Shown here: positions 1-6,491 of the stretch, one piece after another
Position numbering within the stretch: position 1 is the stretch's first letter
How the letters are laid out: every line of letters begins with the position of its first letter
Source: UKL13-2 sp031431435
Lineage (GTDB): Bacteria; Pseudomonadota; Gammaproteobacteria; Burkholderiales; Usitatibacteraceae
Assembly: GCA_031431435.1 (NCBI GenBank)
Contig: JANPDI010000198.1
Location: 1 to 6,646, forward strand
Direction: 5' to 3'
Length of the DNA: 6,646 bases
Program-made: the position numbers and the translations under genes
The notes under the pieces: generated by a model
Database searches by the model: none
Seen by the model: the letters and a program-made list of their open reading frames with translations, nothing else
Told to the model about the DNA's origin: nothing

Positions 1-412
1 CTTCACGCGTCAAATGGCGTTCAATGCGTTCGGCTTCGCCGTCGGCTTCCCGAAACAACATTGGAAAGGGACCCTTTAGAAACACCCATTCGCGGTGTTG
101 ATAATGACTGCGCATCTGGATAAACAGCGGGAGATCGCGCAAATTGCGCAGCTCCAGCATGTGCGAGCCGATCAATTCACGCATGCGTGCTTCACAAGCG
201 AGCTCGAGTTGTTTAAGACCGCGAATTTCGGATTGATGTGACGTGGCTTCACCACGGATCACCACGGCGGCCAGTTGTGCGACGTCTTTCATCTTGGAGG
301 CTTGGCGAACCTTCATCTGACGAAATTTGCAGTCGATTTCAAGCGCCGCAATTTGTTCTTCAAGCGTTGGTTTTGGCTTTTGCCCGGCGGGTGGTTTATT
401 TGCGTCATCCAT
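1..412 (-). CDS. Partial hypothetical protein, charged and coiled-coil-like (C-terminus beyond left edge)
   Basis: An open frame runs without a stop from the ATG at 410-412 to the window edge, giving about 137 residues of a longer protein. I do not recognise the family. The first ~20 residues (MDDANKPPAGQKPKP...) are polar and Lys/Pro-rich. After that come heptad-like, charged stretches rich in Glu, Gln, Arg and Leu (EEQIAALEIDCKFRQMKV, QSEIRGLKQLELACEARM), suggesting long helices or a coiled coil, then a more mixed segment with aromatic residues (HREWVFLKGPFPMLF). No signal peptide or membrane segment is visible, so a cytoplasmic location is likely. I chose the start at 412 because AGGGA at 419-423 lies 6 bases upstream. 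An in-frame ATG at 434-436 would add eight residues but has no ribosome-binding site. The gene is divergent from ettA, and nothing links the two functionally. That the region is coding is fairly sure; its function is unknown. Confidence 0.7.
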   Translation of the reverse strand, partial: MDDANKPPAGQKPKPTLEEQIAALEIDCKFRQMKVRQASKMKDVAQLAAVVIRGEATSHQSEIRGLKQLELACEARMRELIGSHMLELRNLRDLPLFIQMRSHYQHREWVFLKGPFPMLFREADGEAERIERHLTRE

Positions 413-436
413 CTCGTTTCCCTGCGTCTTTGCCAT

Positions 437-660
437 ATTAACGGGGAAAAGCGGCAAATGACCCAGATTCAAAGGTCTTTTAAAGACGGACAGTTTCAGG
501 CAGAAATGCGTGAAACGCCTTGCCAGGAAAGGACTTTGCAATCAGGTTTTTTATCAATGTTTATGATTGGAGCGCTGAAAAATGCTTCGACCGAATCCGC
601 GTTTACGCGCTCACACTGGCAAAATAGCGGCTGAATGAATCTCTGACGTGAAAGCAAAGA
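437..660. other. Divergent intergenic region between the left-edge gene and ettA
   Basis: This stretch should hold the promoters for both divergent genes, but none is clear-cut. On the plus strand TTGCAA (536-541) and TATGAT (562-567) resemble -35 and -10 boxes, but the 20-base gap is too long for a confident call. A small palindrome, GTCTTTTAAAGAC (475-487), could be a protein-binding site or chance. The ettA start has only a weak purine-rich stretch (GAAAGCAAAG) before it. Overlapping short frames here have no coding character. No RNA gene is recognisable. Confidence 0.4.
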
Positions 661-2325
661 ATGGCACAGTACGTTTACACCATGAATCGGGTGGGAAAAA
701 TCGTCCCCCCGAAGCGGCAAATCCTCAAAAACATCACCTTGTCTTTTTTCCCCGGCGCCAAAATCGGCGTGCTGGGATCAAACGGCGCCGGCAAATCAAC
801 GCTGCTGAAAATCATGGCGGGTGTCGATAAAGAAATTGAAGGCGAAGCGGTGCCGATGCCCGGCATCAAAATCGGCTATTTGCAGCAGGAGCCGCCGATG
901 AACAACGCCTTGACTGTGCGCGAGGCGGTTGAAGAAGGTCTTGGCGGCGTGCTTGCCGCCAAGAAACGCCTCGACGAGGTGTATGCCGCCTATGCCGAAG
1001 ACGGTGCGGATTTTGACGCGCTGGCCGAAGAGCAGGCCAAACTGGAGGCGATCATTGCCGCCGGTGACGGCGACTCAGCCGATGCACAACTTGAAATTGC
1101 CGCGGATGCGTTGCGCTTGCCACCGTGGGATGCAATTGTCGGCAATCTGTCCGGCGGTGAGAAACGCCGCGTTGCCTTGTGCCAGTTGTTGTTGTCCAAA
1201 CCCGATATGTTGTTGCTCGACGAGCCGACCAACCACTTGGATGCCGAGAGCGTCGATTGGCTGGAGCAGTTTTTGGCGCGATATCCGGGCACCGTGGTGG
1301 CGGTCACCCACGATCGTTATTTCCTCGACAACGCCGCCGAATGGATTTTGGAATTGGATCGCGGATCGGGCATTCCCTGGAAGGGCAATTATTCGAGCTG
1401 GCTCGATCAAAAGACCGACCGGCTGCAAAAGGAAGAATCGAGCGAGTCGGCCCGTCAGCGCAACTTGAAAAAAGAACTTGAGTGGGTGCGACAAAATCCG
1501 AAAGGCCGCCAGGCCAAATCGAAGGCGCGCATGACGCGTTTCGAGGAGTTATCCAGCTACGAATACCAGACGCGCAACGAGACCAGTGAGATCTTCATTC
1601 CGGTCGCCGAGCGCCTCGGCAATGAAGTCATTGAGTTCACCAACGTCACCAAGTCATTTGGTGACCGCGTGTTGATTGAAAACTTGTCGATGAAGATCCC
1701 GCCGGGTGCGATTGTCGGCGTGATCGGCCCCAACGGCGCCGGTAAATCGACATTGTTCAAAATGATTCGCGGTGACGAAAAGCCGGATTCAGGCGAAGTC
1801 AAAGTCGGGCCGACCGTGAATCTGGCGTTTGTTGACCAGTCACGTGACGCCATGGAAAACGACAAAAATGTCTGGGAAGCCGTCTCGGGCGGGTCTGACA
1901 TTGTGCAGGTCGGTAAATTTGAAATGCAGTCGCGTGCCTACATCGGCCGCTTCAACTTCAAAGGCGCCGACCAGCAAAAATTGGTGGGCAAGCTTTCCGG
2001 TGGCGAGCGCGGTCGCCTGCATTTGGCCATCACGCTGCTCAAGGGCGGCAATGTGTTGATGCTTGACGAGCCGTCCAACGACCTTGACGTCGAAACGTTG
2101 CGCGCACTCGAAGATGCGTTGCAGGAGTTTGCCGGTACTGTCATGGTGATATCACACGACCGGTGGTTTCTCGATCGGCTCGCCACGCACATCCTGGCGT
2201 GTGAGGGCGATTCACAATGGGTGTTCTACAACGGCAACTACAACGAATACGAAGCCGACAAGAAACGCCGACTAGGCGAAGAGGGTTCACGACCCAAGCG
2301 GGTACGATTCAAGGCGCTGAAATAG
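661..2325 (+). CDS. ettA: Energy-dependent translational throttle protein EttA (ABC-F ATPase)
   Basis: EttA is a cytoplasmic ABC-F ATPase without membrane domains. It binds the ribosomal E site and gates entry of the initiation complex into elongation according to ATP/ADP levels. The 554-residue product is essentially the length of the E. coli protein (555) and opens with the family-typical MAQYVYTMNRVGKIVPPKR. The first ATPase domain has Walker A GSNGAGKST (39-47), signature LSGGE (163-167), Walker B ending DEPTNHLD (187-194) and switch His217. The linker or P-site tRNA interaction motif region spans roughly 240-320 and is rich in Lys/Arg (KGRQAKSKAR). The second domain has GPNGAGKST (356-364), LSGGE (445-449), DEPSNDLD (469-476) and His499. 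The catalytic glutamates fall at 188 and 470, as in E. coli. DEPS in place of the usual DEPT in the second Walker B is a mild substitution. The Shine-Dalgarno is weak; the start is set by homology. The gene looks monocistronic, with a terminator 27 bases after the stop. Confidence 0.97.
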   Translation: MAQYVYTMNRVGKIVPPKRQILKNITLSFFPGAKIGVLGSNGAGKSTLLKIMAGVDKEIEGEAVPMPGIKIGYLQQEPPMNNALTVREAVEEGLGGVLAAKKRLDEVYAAYAEDGADFDALAEEQAKLEAIIAAGDGDSADAQLEIAADALRLPPWDAIVGNLSGGEKRRVALCQLLLSKPDMLLLDEPTNHLDAESVDWLEQFLARYPGTVVAVTHDRYFLDNAAEWILELDRGSGIPWKGNYSSWLDQKTDRLQKEESSESARQRNLKKELEWVRQNPKGRQAKSKARMTRFEELSSYEYQTRNETSEIFIPVAERLGNEVIEFTNVTKSFGDRVLIENLSMKIPPGAIVGVIGPNGAGKSTLFKMIRGDEKPDSGEVKVGPTVNLAFVDQSRDAMENDKNVWEAVSGGSDIVQVGKFEMQSRAYIGRFNFKGADQQKLVGKLSGGERGRLHLAITLLKGGNVLMLDEPSNDLDVETLRALEDALQEFAGTVMVISHDRWFLDRLATHILACEGDSQWVFYNGNYNEYEADKKRRLGEEGSRPKRVRFKALK

Positions 2326-2352
2326 CCTTTTGACCGTTGTGGATGCAGCAAC

Positions 2353-2380
2353 AAAAAGAGCGCCTCACGGCGCTCTTTTT
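2353..2380. terminator. Bidirectional rho-independent terminator
   Basis: AAAAAGAGCGCC (2353-2364) pairs perfectly with GGCGCTCTTTTT (2369-2380) around a TCAC loop. A T tract follows the GC stem on the plus strand, and the A tract gives the same on the minus strand. It lies between the end of ettA (plus) and the end of the small exported-protein gene (minus), so it can stop both converging transcripts. Confidence 0.93.
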
Positions 2381-2398
2381 GTTTTGTTCAACGGCTTG

Positions 2399-2659
2399 TT
2401 ATTGTTTTGGTGCTGCGGCCTTTTTGGCCTTCTTTTTCTTGGTAGCGGCTTTTTTCGGTTTAGCGGCGGTGGATTTTTCAACTTTTGCCGTCGGTGCAGC
2501 GGCTTTTGCCGGTGCTGCTGCAGGCGCGGCAGCAGGTGCGGCGGCAGGGGTTGACGGTGCGACGGCTTGGGCGTTGACAATGGCGGGTGTCGCCATCAGC
2601 AGTGTTGCGCCGGTCGCCAGTACGGCAAGAAGTTGTTGTGAAGTGATCAATTTACGCAT
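2399..2659 (-). CDS. Small exported Ala/Pro/Lys-rich protein, function unknown
   Basis: The product has 86 residues. Residues 1-32 form a Sec-type signal peptide: basic start MRKL, a hydrophobic core (LLAVLATGATLLMA) and an AQA motif at 30-32 predicting cleavage before Val33. The mature ~54 residues are low complexity: a Pro/Ala stretch with AAP units (about 36-57) followed by a strongly basic tail rich in KK and AKK (about 59-86). There are no cysteines and no recognisable domain. I chose the ATG at 2657-2659 because AGGA lies five bases upstream and the signal peptide starts there; the same frame extends to an ATG at 2753-2755, which would place an unlikely 32-residue extension before the signal peptide. 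The composition suggests a disordered cationic periplasmic or surface protein that might bind nucleic acid, cell wall or anionic polymers, but that is inference. The gene converges on ettA, with the shared terminator after its stop. Coding is likely because of the signal peptide and ribosome-binding site. Confidence 0.78.
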   Translation of the reverse strand: MRKLITSQQLLAVLATGATLLMATPAIVNAQAVAPSTPAAAPAAAPAAAPAKAAAPTAKVEKSTAAKPKKAATKKKKAKKAAAPKQ

Positions 2660-2836
2660 GGTTGTTCCTGAAAGAAGTTTAGCGGCGGTTTGGCGCTGGT
2701 CATTGTAGCTGGCGACGGTTGTCAATAACGTTTGTTGCCAACTGCAGCAGGCCAATGCGCGTCAATCTGGACTTAACGTCGGTCCCTGCCATTTGGTTTA
2801 CCGGCATCGGGGATATGACGATTTGATGATAAACGC

Positions 2837-4501
2837 TCAACGTGCCTTGGTACCATAGACCGTCAATACGCTCTCTGGCGCGGCAAACGTGTCGGCACGG
2901 GCAACGTCCCAGAACACCTTGAAAACCGGATGCTCGGGCTGTCCGGACAACAACTCACCGGGACGCGCCCAAACGTGCAACGCCGCCAGCGACCGGACTT
3001 CGGTCGACGAGACGCGTCGAATCACGTGTTCCGGCCCGAGTTGTGAAGGGTGTGTCAGCCCGGCGGCGGCCAGCAACTCTTTGAGCGCCTTCAGGGTATT
3101 TTGATGAAACTGAAAAACGCGCTCGGACTTTTCCGGCACCACCAGTGCCCGCATGCGTTTTGGATCCTGGGTCGCGACACCGGTCGGGCAATTGCCGCTG
3201 TGACACGTCTGTGCCTGCAAACAGCCCAGCGCAAACATAAAGCCCCGCGCCGAATTGCACCAATCGGCACCCATCGCCAGTGTGCGTGAGATATCGAATG
3301 CCGTGATGATCTTGCCGGACGCGCCCAAATGAATGCGGTCGCGCAGATTCACACCGATCAACGTGTTGTGCACCAGCATCAGCGCCTCGCGCAATGGCGC
3401 GCCAACGTGGTCGGTGAATTCCATCGGTGCCGCACCGGTGCCGCCTTCACCACCGTCAACAACAATAAAGTCGGGCGTAATACCGGTCAACTGCATGGCC
3501 TTGGCAATCGAAAACCATTCCCACGGGTGGCCGATGGCAAGCTTGATGCCGACCGGCTTGCCGCCGGACAATTCGCGCAGCGTCACCACAAATTCGAGCA
3601 ACTCGATCGGCGTTGAAAACGCCGAATGCCGCGCCGGGGAGATACAGTCCTCGCCGATTTTGACCCCGCGTGCCTCGGCAATTTCGGCGGTGACCTTGGC
3701 GCCCGGTAGCACGCCGCCGTGTCCCGGCTTGGCCCCCTGTGAAAGTTTGATTTCGATCATCTTGACCTGGTCGGACGCGGCATTGGCCGCGAATTTATCC
3801 GCATTAAACGTGCCGTCCGGGTTGCGGCAGCCAAAGTAGCCCGAGCCGATTTCCCAAACAATGTCGCCGCCACCGTGGTCGTCAAAACCGCGGTGGTAGC
3901 GCGAAATCGAGCCTTCACCGGTGTCGTGATAAAAATTGCCGCGCTTGGCACCTTCGTTTAATGACAAGATGGCGTTGGACGACAACGCGCCAAAACTCAT
4001 CGCCGAAATGTTAAAAACAGACGCGGAATAGGGTTTGGTGCAAGTGGGGCCACCGACCGTGATACGAAAGTCATGGCTGTCGATATCGGTTGGCGCGATC
4101 GAGTGATTGATCCATTCGTAGAGCGGCGCATAAACATTGATTTGTGTGCCGAATGGACGTTTGTCGGAGACCCCCTTGGCGCGCTGATAAACGATGGCGC
4201 GCTGGGCGCGCGAAAACGGCAACTCTTCGGTGTCGGACTCGATGAAGTACTGGCGGATTTCCGGCCGCACAAATTCAAAGAAAAAACGGAAGTGCGACAG
4301 CACCGGGTAATTGCGCCGGATCGCCTGATGCGGCTGGTTGTAATCAACAATGCCGACCATGGCCAGCCCAAAAAATGCCAGCGCCGGCAGCCACCAAAGT
4401 GGTTGGCTGAGCGCAAACGCAGCGCACAAAACGGCAAACGCGGCGATCAGCAGCCAGGTCCAATACCGTTGCGGCACAAATTTATCAATTGCGTCGAGCA
4501 T
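2837..4501 (-). CDS. FMN-binding glutamate synthase family protein, membrane-anchored
   Basis: This 554-residue protein carries the FMN and iron-sulfur synthase domain of glutamate synthase (the family that makes glutamate from 2-oxoglutarate and ammonia) but no glutamine amidotransferase domain. The N-terminus has two hydrophobic segments (about 15-31 and 35-51) predicting a hairpin in the inner membrane. The alpha/beta barrel that follows shows ISAMSFGALS (165-174), KLSQGAKPGHGGVLPG (252-267), DGGEGGTGAAP (349-359) and ASGKIITAFDISRTLAMGADW (split here as 394-404 and 405-414), all typical FMN-barrel segments. Cys427, Cys433 and Cys438 form C-x5-C-x4-C, the [3Fe-4S] ligand pattern of glutamate synthase, and are followed by PTGVATQDP. 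The start has a strong Shine-Dalgarno (AGGGGG, four bases upstream). The gene follows the propeller lipoprotein gene on the same strand. True substrate and electron donor are unknown for such stand-alone members; they are often annotated only by family. No clear terminator follows the stop. Confidence 0.92.
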   Translation of the reverse strand: MLDAIDKFVPQRYWTWLLIAAFAVLCAAFALSQPLWWLPALAFFGLAMVGIVDYNQPHQAIRRNYPVLSHFRFFFEFVRPEIRQYFIESDTEELPFSRAQRAIVYQRAKGVSDKRPFGTQINVYAPLYEWINHSIAPTDIDSHDFRITVGGPTCTKPYSASVFNISAMSFGALSSNAILSLNEGAKRGNFYHDTGEGSISRYHRGFDDHGGGDIVWEIGSGYFGCRNPDGTFNADKFAANAASDQVKMIEIKLSQGAKPGHGGVLPGAKVTAEIAEARGVKIGEDCISPARHSAFSTPIELLEFVVTLRELSGGKPVGIKLAIGHPWEWFSIAKAMQLTGITPDFIVVDGGEGGTGAAPMEFTDHVGAPLREALMLVHNTLIGVNLRDRIHLGASGKIITAFDISRTLAMGADWCNSARGFMFALGCLQAQTCHSGNCPTGVATQDPKRMRALVVPEKSERVFQFHQNTLKALKELLAAAGLTHPSQLGPEHVIRRVSSTEVRSLAALHVWARPGELLSGQPEHPVFKVFWDVARADTFAAPESVLTVYGTKAR

Positions 4502-4592
4502 GCTGCCCCCTTTATTTTTGTTTATGAGGGCACTCTACTGTCCGTCGCCAGACTTGTAAACAGTCATTACGCGGCTTGCGCCAGATGCTGAA

Positions 4593-6239
4593 TCAGGGGG
4601 CGCGGTTTCCACTGAGACGCCGCCACCAACCGGGTCGTCGGTATTCGAGTTTTTGAATGAGGTTGTCGCTGTTGCGCCGGCGCGCATCGGCATCCGGTAT
4701 ATATGCCATCGCCATCTCGGATGGAGACGATATGCCGGGGCTGGCCGTGCCAGTGTTGGCATCAACCCGCGAGGTGAATACATCGGTCCGATTGTTGGTG
4801 TTGCCGGCGTTGGTTCGCACAAACAACGGCATCAAGACATTGCCGGCCGCCACCAAGCCCTGATAGTCGCCGATGAAATAGCCGCGATTGTTTGATACGG
4901 GTGCGTTGGCGAGGTCAAACGTATTTGACACCCGTACCTCGGTCCAATTGACGCCATCGCGCGAACGCGCCAGCCAATAATCTGTCAGCAGGGTGGCGGG
5001 GTCGGGCGTGTTGGCGCGCAAATCGTAATAGGTCACGCCGATGGTGCCATCAGCGCGCACGGCAACACTGGGCGTGAATGCCGCAATCGCGGTGTTGGTA
5101 TTTATTCGCGCAGGGGCTGACCAGGTCAGCCCCCCGTCTTGGGATGTTGACAATGCAATTTGCTCCCTCGCACCGTTGCTAAAGCGACTGTCCTGCCAGA
5201 CAACGTGCAGGTTGCCGTTGGGCGCCACCGCGATCGAACCGATGCCGCCACCGTCACGCACGGCGGTTCCGGTTTCAGGATCGCGGGTGCCGGCGGAAAA
5301 CAACTCGGCAATTCGAATACGATTGCCCCAGGTGGTGCCGTTGTCGCTGGACCGAATCACATTCAGGCTCGACGATGCCACGCCGCCAATACTGTCGATT
5401 TGTGTGAAGAAATTGACAATGACGCCCGATGGTAACGAGGCGACGATGTTGCCGATGGTCTGGCTGCGCAAGCCGGGGTCATAAATGTTTCGCGCGGCCT
5501 CCCAACTTTGCCCGCCATTGCTGGTGCGTGCAAGATAGGTCGCGCCGCCGCCCTGTGCACCGAGCCGGTCCCAAACCGCATAAACATAATTGCTGTTGAG
5601 TCGGTCGGCGGTGATCGAATTTTTGTCGTTGAAGGCGTCATCATTATCGAGGATGAGGGTGGTGATGGCGCCCCAGGTCCTGCCACCGTCGGTCGATCGC
5701 GCCACCAACATCGCGTTTTTGCCACCCGCCGCGAACGCGCCGCCCGAGGTTGCCAGTGCCATTTGATAGGCGGTGCCGTTTGGTGAGAAAGTCACCCACG
5801 GATCGGTGGCACGCAAGTAGTTGCCGCCGTTGGTGACGTTGCCGCCAGCACAAACCGAAAATGGTGCGCTATTGTTGGTCCACGTGACGCCGCCGTCAAA
5901 TGAATAACCAGCGACCAAACCCTGCGCGGACCCATTCGACCAGCGATCCTGCTGCCAGACGGCGATCAGGTTATTGATGTTGGTCGGATTGGCCGCGATA
6001 AATGGTTCGACTTCGGCGTTGTCGTACAGCAAGCTGCCGCTCTCGGCACAGTTGGGGGCAAACGGTGACGCTGCTGAAACACGAATCGTGCCGTCGGTTG
6101 GCGGCGTGACTTGTGGCGGTGGTGGTAGGGTGGTTGCGCTGCCCCCACCGCCGCCGCCGCCGCAGGCAGCGAGCAGCATCACCAAGGCAGCGATGCTGGC
6201 ACGGTGTCGATAGCCGAGCGGTTGCGGAAAATTGGCCAT
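4593..6239 (-). CDS. Lipoprotein with six Asp-box (BNR) repeats, sialidase-type propeller
   Basis: The 548-residue product starts with a lipoprotein signal peptide: basic RHR, hydrophobic ASIAALVMLL, lipobox LAAC with Cys26 as the lipidated residue. Seven glycines and a Pro-rich segment (27-48) then act as a tether. Six Asp-boxes of the form S-x-D-x-G-x-T-W occur at about 113-120, 182-189, 240-246, 298-304, 366-373 and 426-432. They are spaced 58-69 residues apart, as in a six-bladed beta-propeller. A GDYQGL motif follows at 457-462. The F/YRIP arginine motif of catalytic sialidases is not seen, so glycoside binding or another propeller role is as likely as sialidase activity. The start has only a distant AAGG. 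Residues after ~519 turn abruptly Arg/Trp-rich (YRRPGWWRRL), whereas the neighbouring frame continues with propeller-like composition to a stop at 4535-4537, so a frameshift near 4680 is suspected. The gene is probably co-transcribed with the downstream glutamate-synthase-like gene. Confidence 0.87.
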   Translation of the reverse strand: MANFPQPLGYRHRASIAALVMLLAACGGGGGGGSATTLPPPPQVTPPTDGTIRVSAASPFAPNCAESGSLLYDNAEVEPFIAANPTNINNLIAVWQQDRWSNGSAQGLVAGYSFDGGVTWTNNSAPFSVCAGGNVTNGGNYLRATDPWVTFSPNGTAYQMALATSGGAFAAGGKNAMLVARSTDGGRTWGAITTLILDNDDAFNDKNSITADRLNSNYVYAVWDRLGAQGGGATYLARTSNGGQSWEAARNIYDPGLRSQTIGNIVASLPSGVIVNFFTQIDSIGGVASSSLNVIRSSDNGTTWGNRIRIAELFSAGTRDPETGTAVRDGGGIGSIAVAPNGNLHVVWQDSRFSNGAREQIALSTSQDGGLTWSAPARINTNTAIAAFTPSVAVRADGTIGVTYYDLRANTPDPATLLTDYWLARSRDGVNWTEVRVSNTFDLANAPVSNNRGYFIGDYQGLVAAGNVLMPLFVRTNAGNTNNRTDVFTSRVDANTGTASPGISSPSEMAMAYIPDADARRRNSDNLIQKLEYRRPGWWRRLSGNRAP

Positions 6240-6386
6240 GGTGCGGTTTGCCTTGTGCTGGCTGATGAAGTTGCTACGTAATCACCATCTGATTCTAGCC
6301 CTGCTATTGGTGTCAGTCTGTAACGCTGTGTAACCAATATCGCGGGAATGATCGGACCCGTATGAATGATTTTCGGTATTTGATCA
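6240..6386. other. Intergenic region upstream of the lipoprotein gene and CRISPR-side RNA
   Basis: No gene is supported here. On the minus strand TAGAAT (complement of 6292-6297) is a good -10 candidate for the lipoprotein gene, but no well-spaced -35 box precedes it. An 88-codon minus-strand frame (6179-6445) overlaps the lipoprotein start and lacks coding character. No convincing plus-strand promoter for the downstream tracrRNA-like region is visible. Confidence 0.35.
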
Positions 6387-6424
6387 ATGCGAGGCTGTGG
6401 TTTGACCCGTGCCGCATCTTTTTT
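6387..6424 (+). terminator. Weak terminator-like hairpin with T6 tract
   Basis: ATGCG (6387-6391) pairs with CGCAT (6413-6417), and GC (6394-6395) with GC (6411-6412), leaving an AG bulge and a 15-base loop. One base later comes TTTTTT (6419-6424). It might insulate the tracrRNA/array region from transcription coming from the left. The stem is short and the loop large, so this is tentative. The same bases include a repeat-like segment (6394-6404). Confidence 0.3.
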
Positions 6425-6434
6425 CTGCTGAACG

Positions 6435-6452
6435 GTAGCGCGCAAGCGCTAC
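6435..6452 (+). repeat. Inverted repeat: 7-bp stem with GCAA tetraloop
   Basis: GTAGCGC (6435-6441) and GCGCTAC (6446-6452) are perfect complements around GCAA, a GNRA-class tetraloop. The left arm and loop coincide with the GCGCGCAA block proposed as the anti-repeat, so the hairpin and the crRNA duplex would exclude each other. Confidence 0.8.
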
Positions 6453-6491
6453 GCTTTTGATGTGACCCCTTGTGGGTCGCGATCAAAAGCG
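6452..6491 (+). repeat. Long inverted repeat abutting CRISPR repeat 1
   Basis: CGCTTTTGAT (6452-6461) pairs perfectly with ATCAAAAGCG (6482-6491). Inside, GACCC (6464-6468) pairs with GGGTC (6474-6478) around a CTTGT loop, with a GT/GCG internal loop between the two stems. The right arm ends on G6491, the first base of repeat 1. There is no T tract after it on the plus strand, so it does not look like an intrinsic terminator. It is most simply read as the 3' structure of the proposed tracrRNA. Confidence 0.8.

Larger units (their letters stand above)
6427..6491 (+). ncRNA. Putative tracrRNA directly upstream of the CRISPR array
   Basis: A tracrRNA pairs with the crRNA repeat and joins it to Cas9. 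The segment is complementary to the adjacent repeat in three collinear blocks. GCTGA (6427-6431) pairs with repeat bases 26-30. GCGCGCAA (6438-6445) pairs with repeat bases 9-16 without mismatch. CTACGC (6449-6454) pairs with repeat bases 1-7, with G-U wobbles and one bulged U. Between the blocks lie internal loops, as is usual in anti-repeats. The tail, TTTTGATGTGACCCC..., forms the long hairpin at 6452-6491. From memory, the run TGACCCCTTGTG (6463-6474) also occurs just after the anti-repeat in the Parvibaculum lavamentivorans type II-C tracrRNA; I could not verify this. The 5' end is not defined by a promoter, and no terminator lies before repeat 1, so the 3' end is arbitrary. A chance match of a GC-rich 8-mer is the main alternative. 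Confidence 0.5.

Noticed and set aside
275..634. 119-codon plus-strand frame
   Set aside because: It lies mostly antisense to the left-edge coding region, which has better codon character and a ribosome-binding site; the translation is atypical (Cys, Trp, Phe-rich).
929..1468. 179-codon plus-strand frame inside ettA
   Set aside because: It is a shifted frame of ettA, with Arg, Pro, Cys and Trp-rich translation, and ettA is certain.
1075..1494. 139-codon minus-strand frame opposite ettA
   Set aside because: Antisense shadow of a conserved ATPase domain; no ribosome-binding site or domain.
2330..2708. Plus-strand frames opposite the small exported protein
   Set aside because: The Phe/Gly/Cys-rich translations are mirror images of an Ala/Pro/Lys-rich gene and cross the terminator hairpin.
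2702..2725. TTGACA and TACAAT boxes on the minus strand upstream of the small exported protein
   Set aside because: Both boxes are good, but the gap is only 12 bases, too short for a standard sigma-70 promoter; TACAAT alone may still be a -10.
3333..3839. 168-codon plus-strand frame
   Set aside because: Antisense to the glutamate synthase barrel, whose motifs are unmistakable.
4073..4591. 172-codon plus-strand frame
   Set aside because: Antisense to the N-terminal part of the glutamate-synthase-like gene; no recognisable domain or start signal.
6142..6162. CCG triplet run in the lipoprotein gene as a phase-variable tract
   Set aside because: It encodes the poly-Gly tether; triplet slippage would keep the frame, so on/off switching is not expected.
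6402..6430. TTGACC as a -35 box for the tracrRNA
   Set aside because: No acceptable -10 lies 16-18 bases downstream, and the start point would fall inside the anti-repeat.
6179..6445. 88-codon minus-strand frame over the lipoprotein start
   Set aside because: Overlaps the signal peptide coding region in another frame and the tracrRNA-like segment; no ribosome-binding site and no family resemblance.
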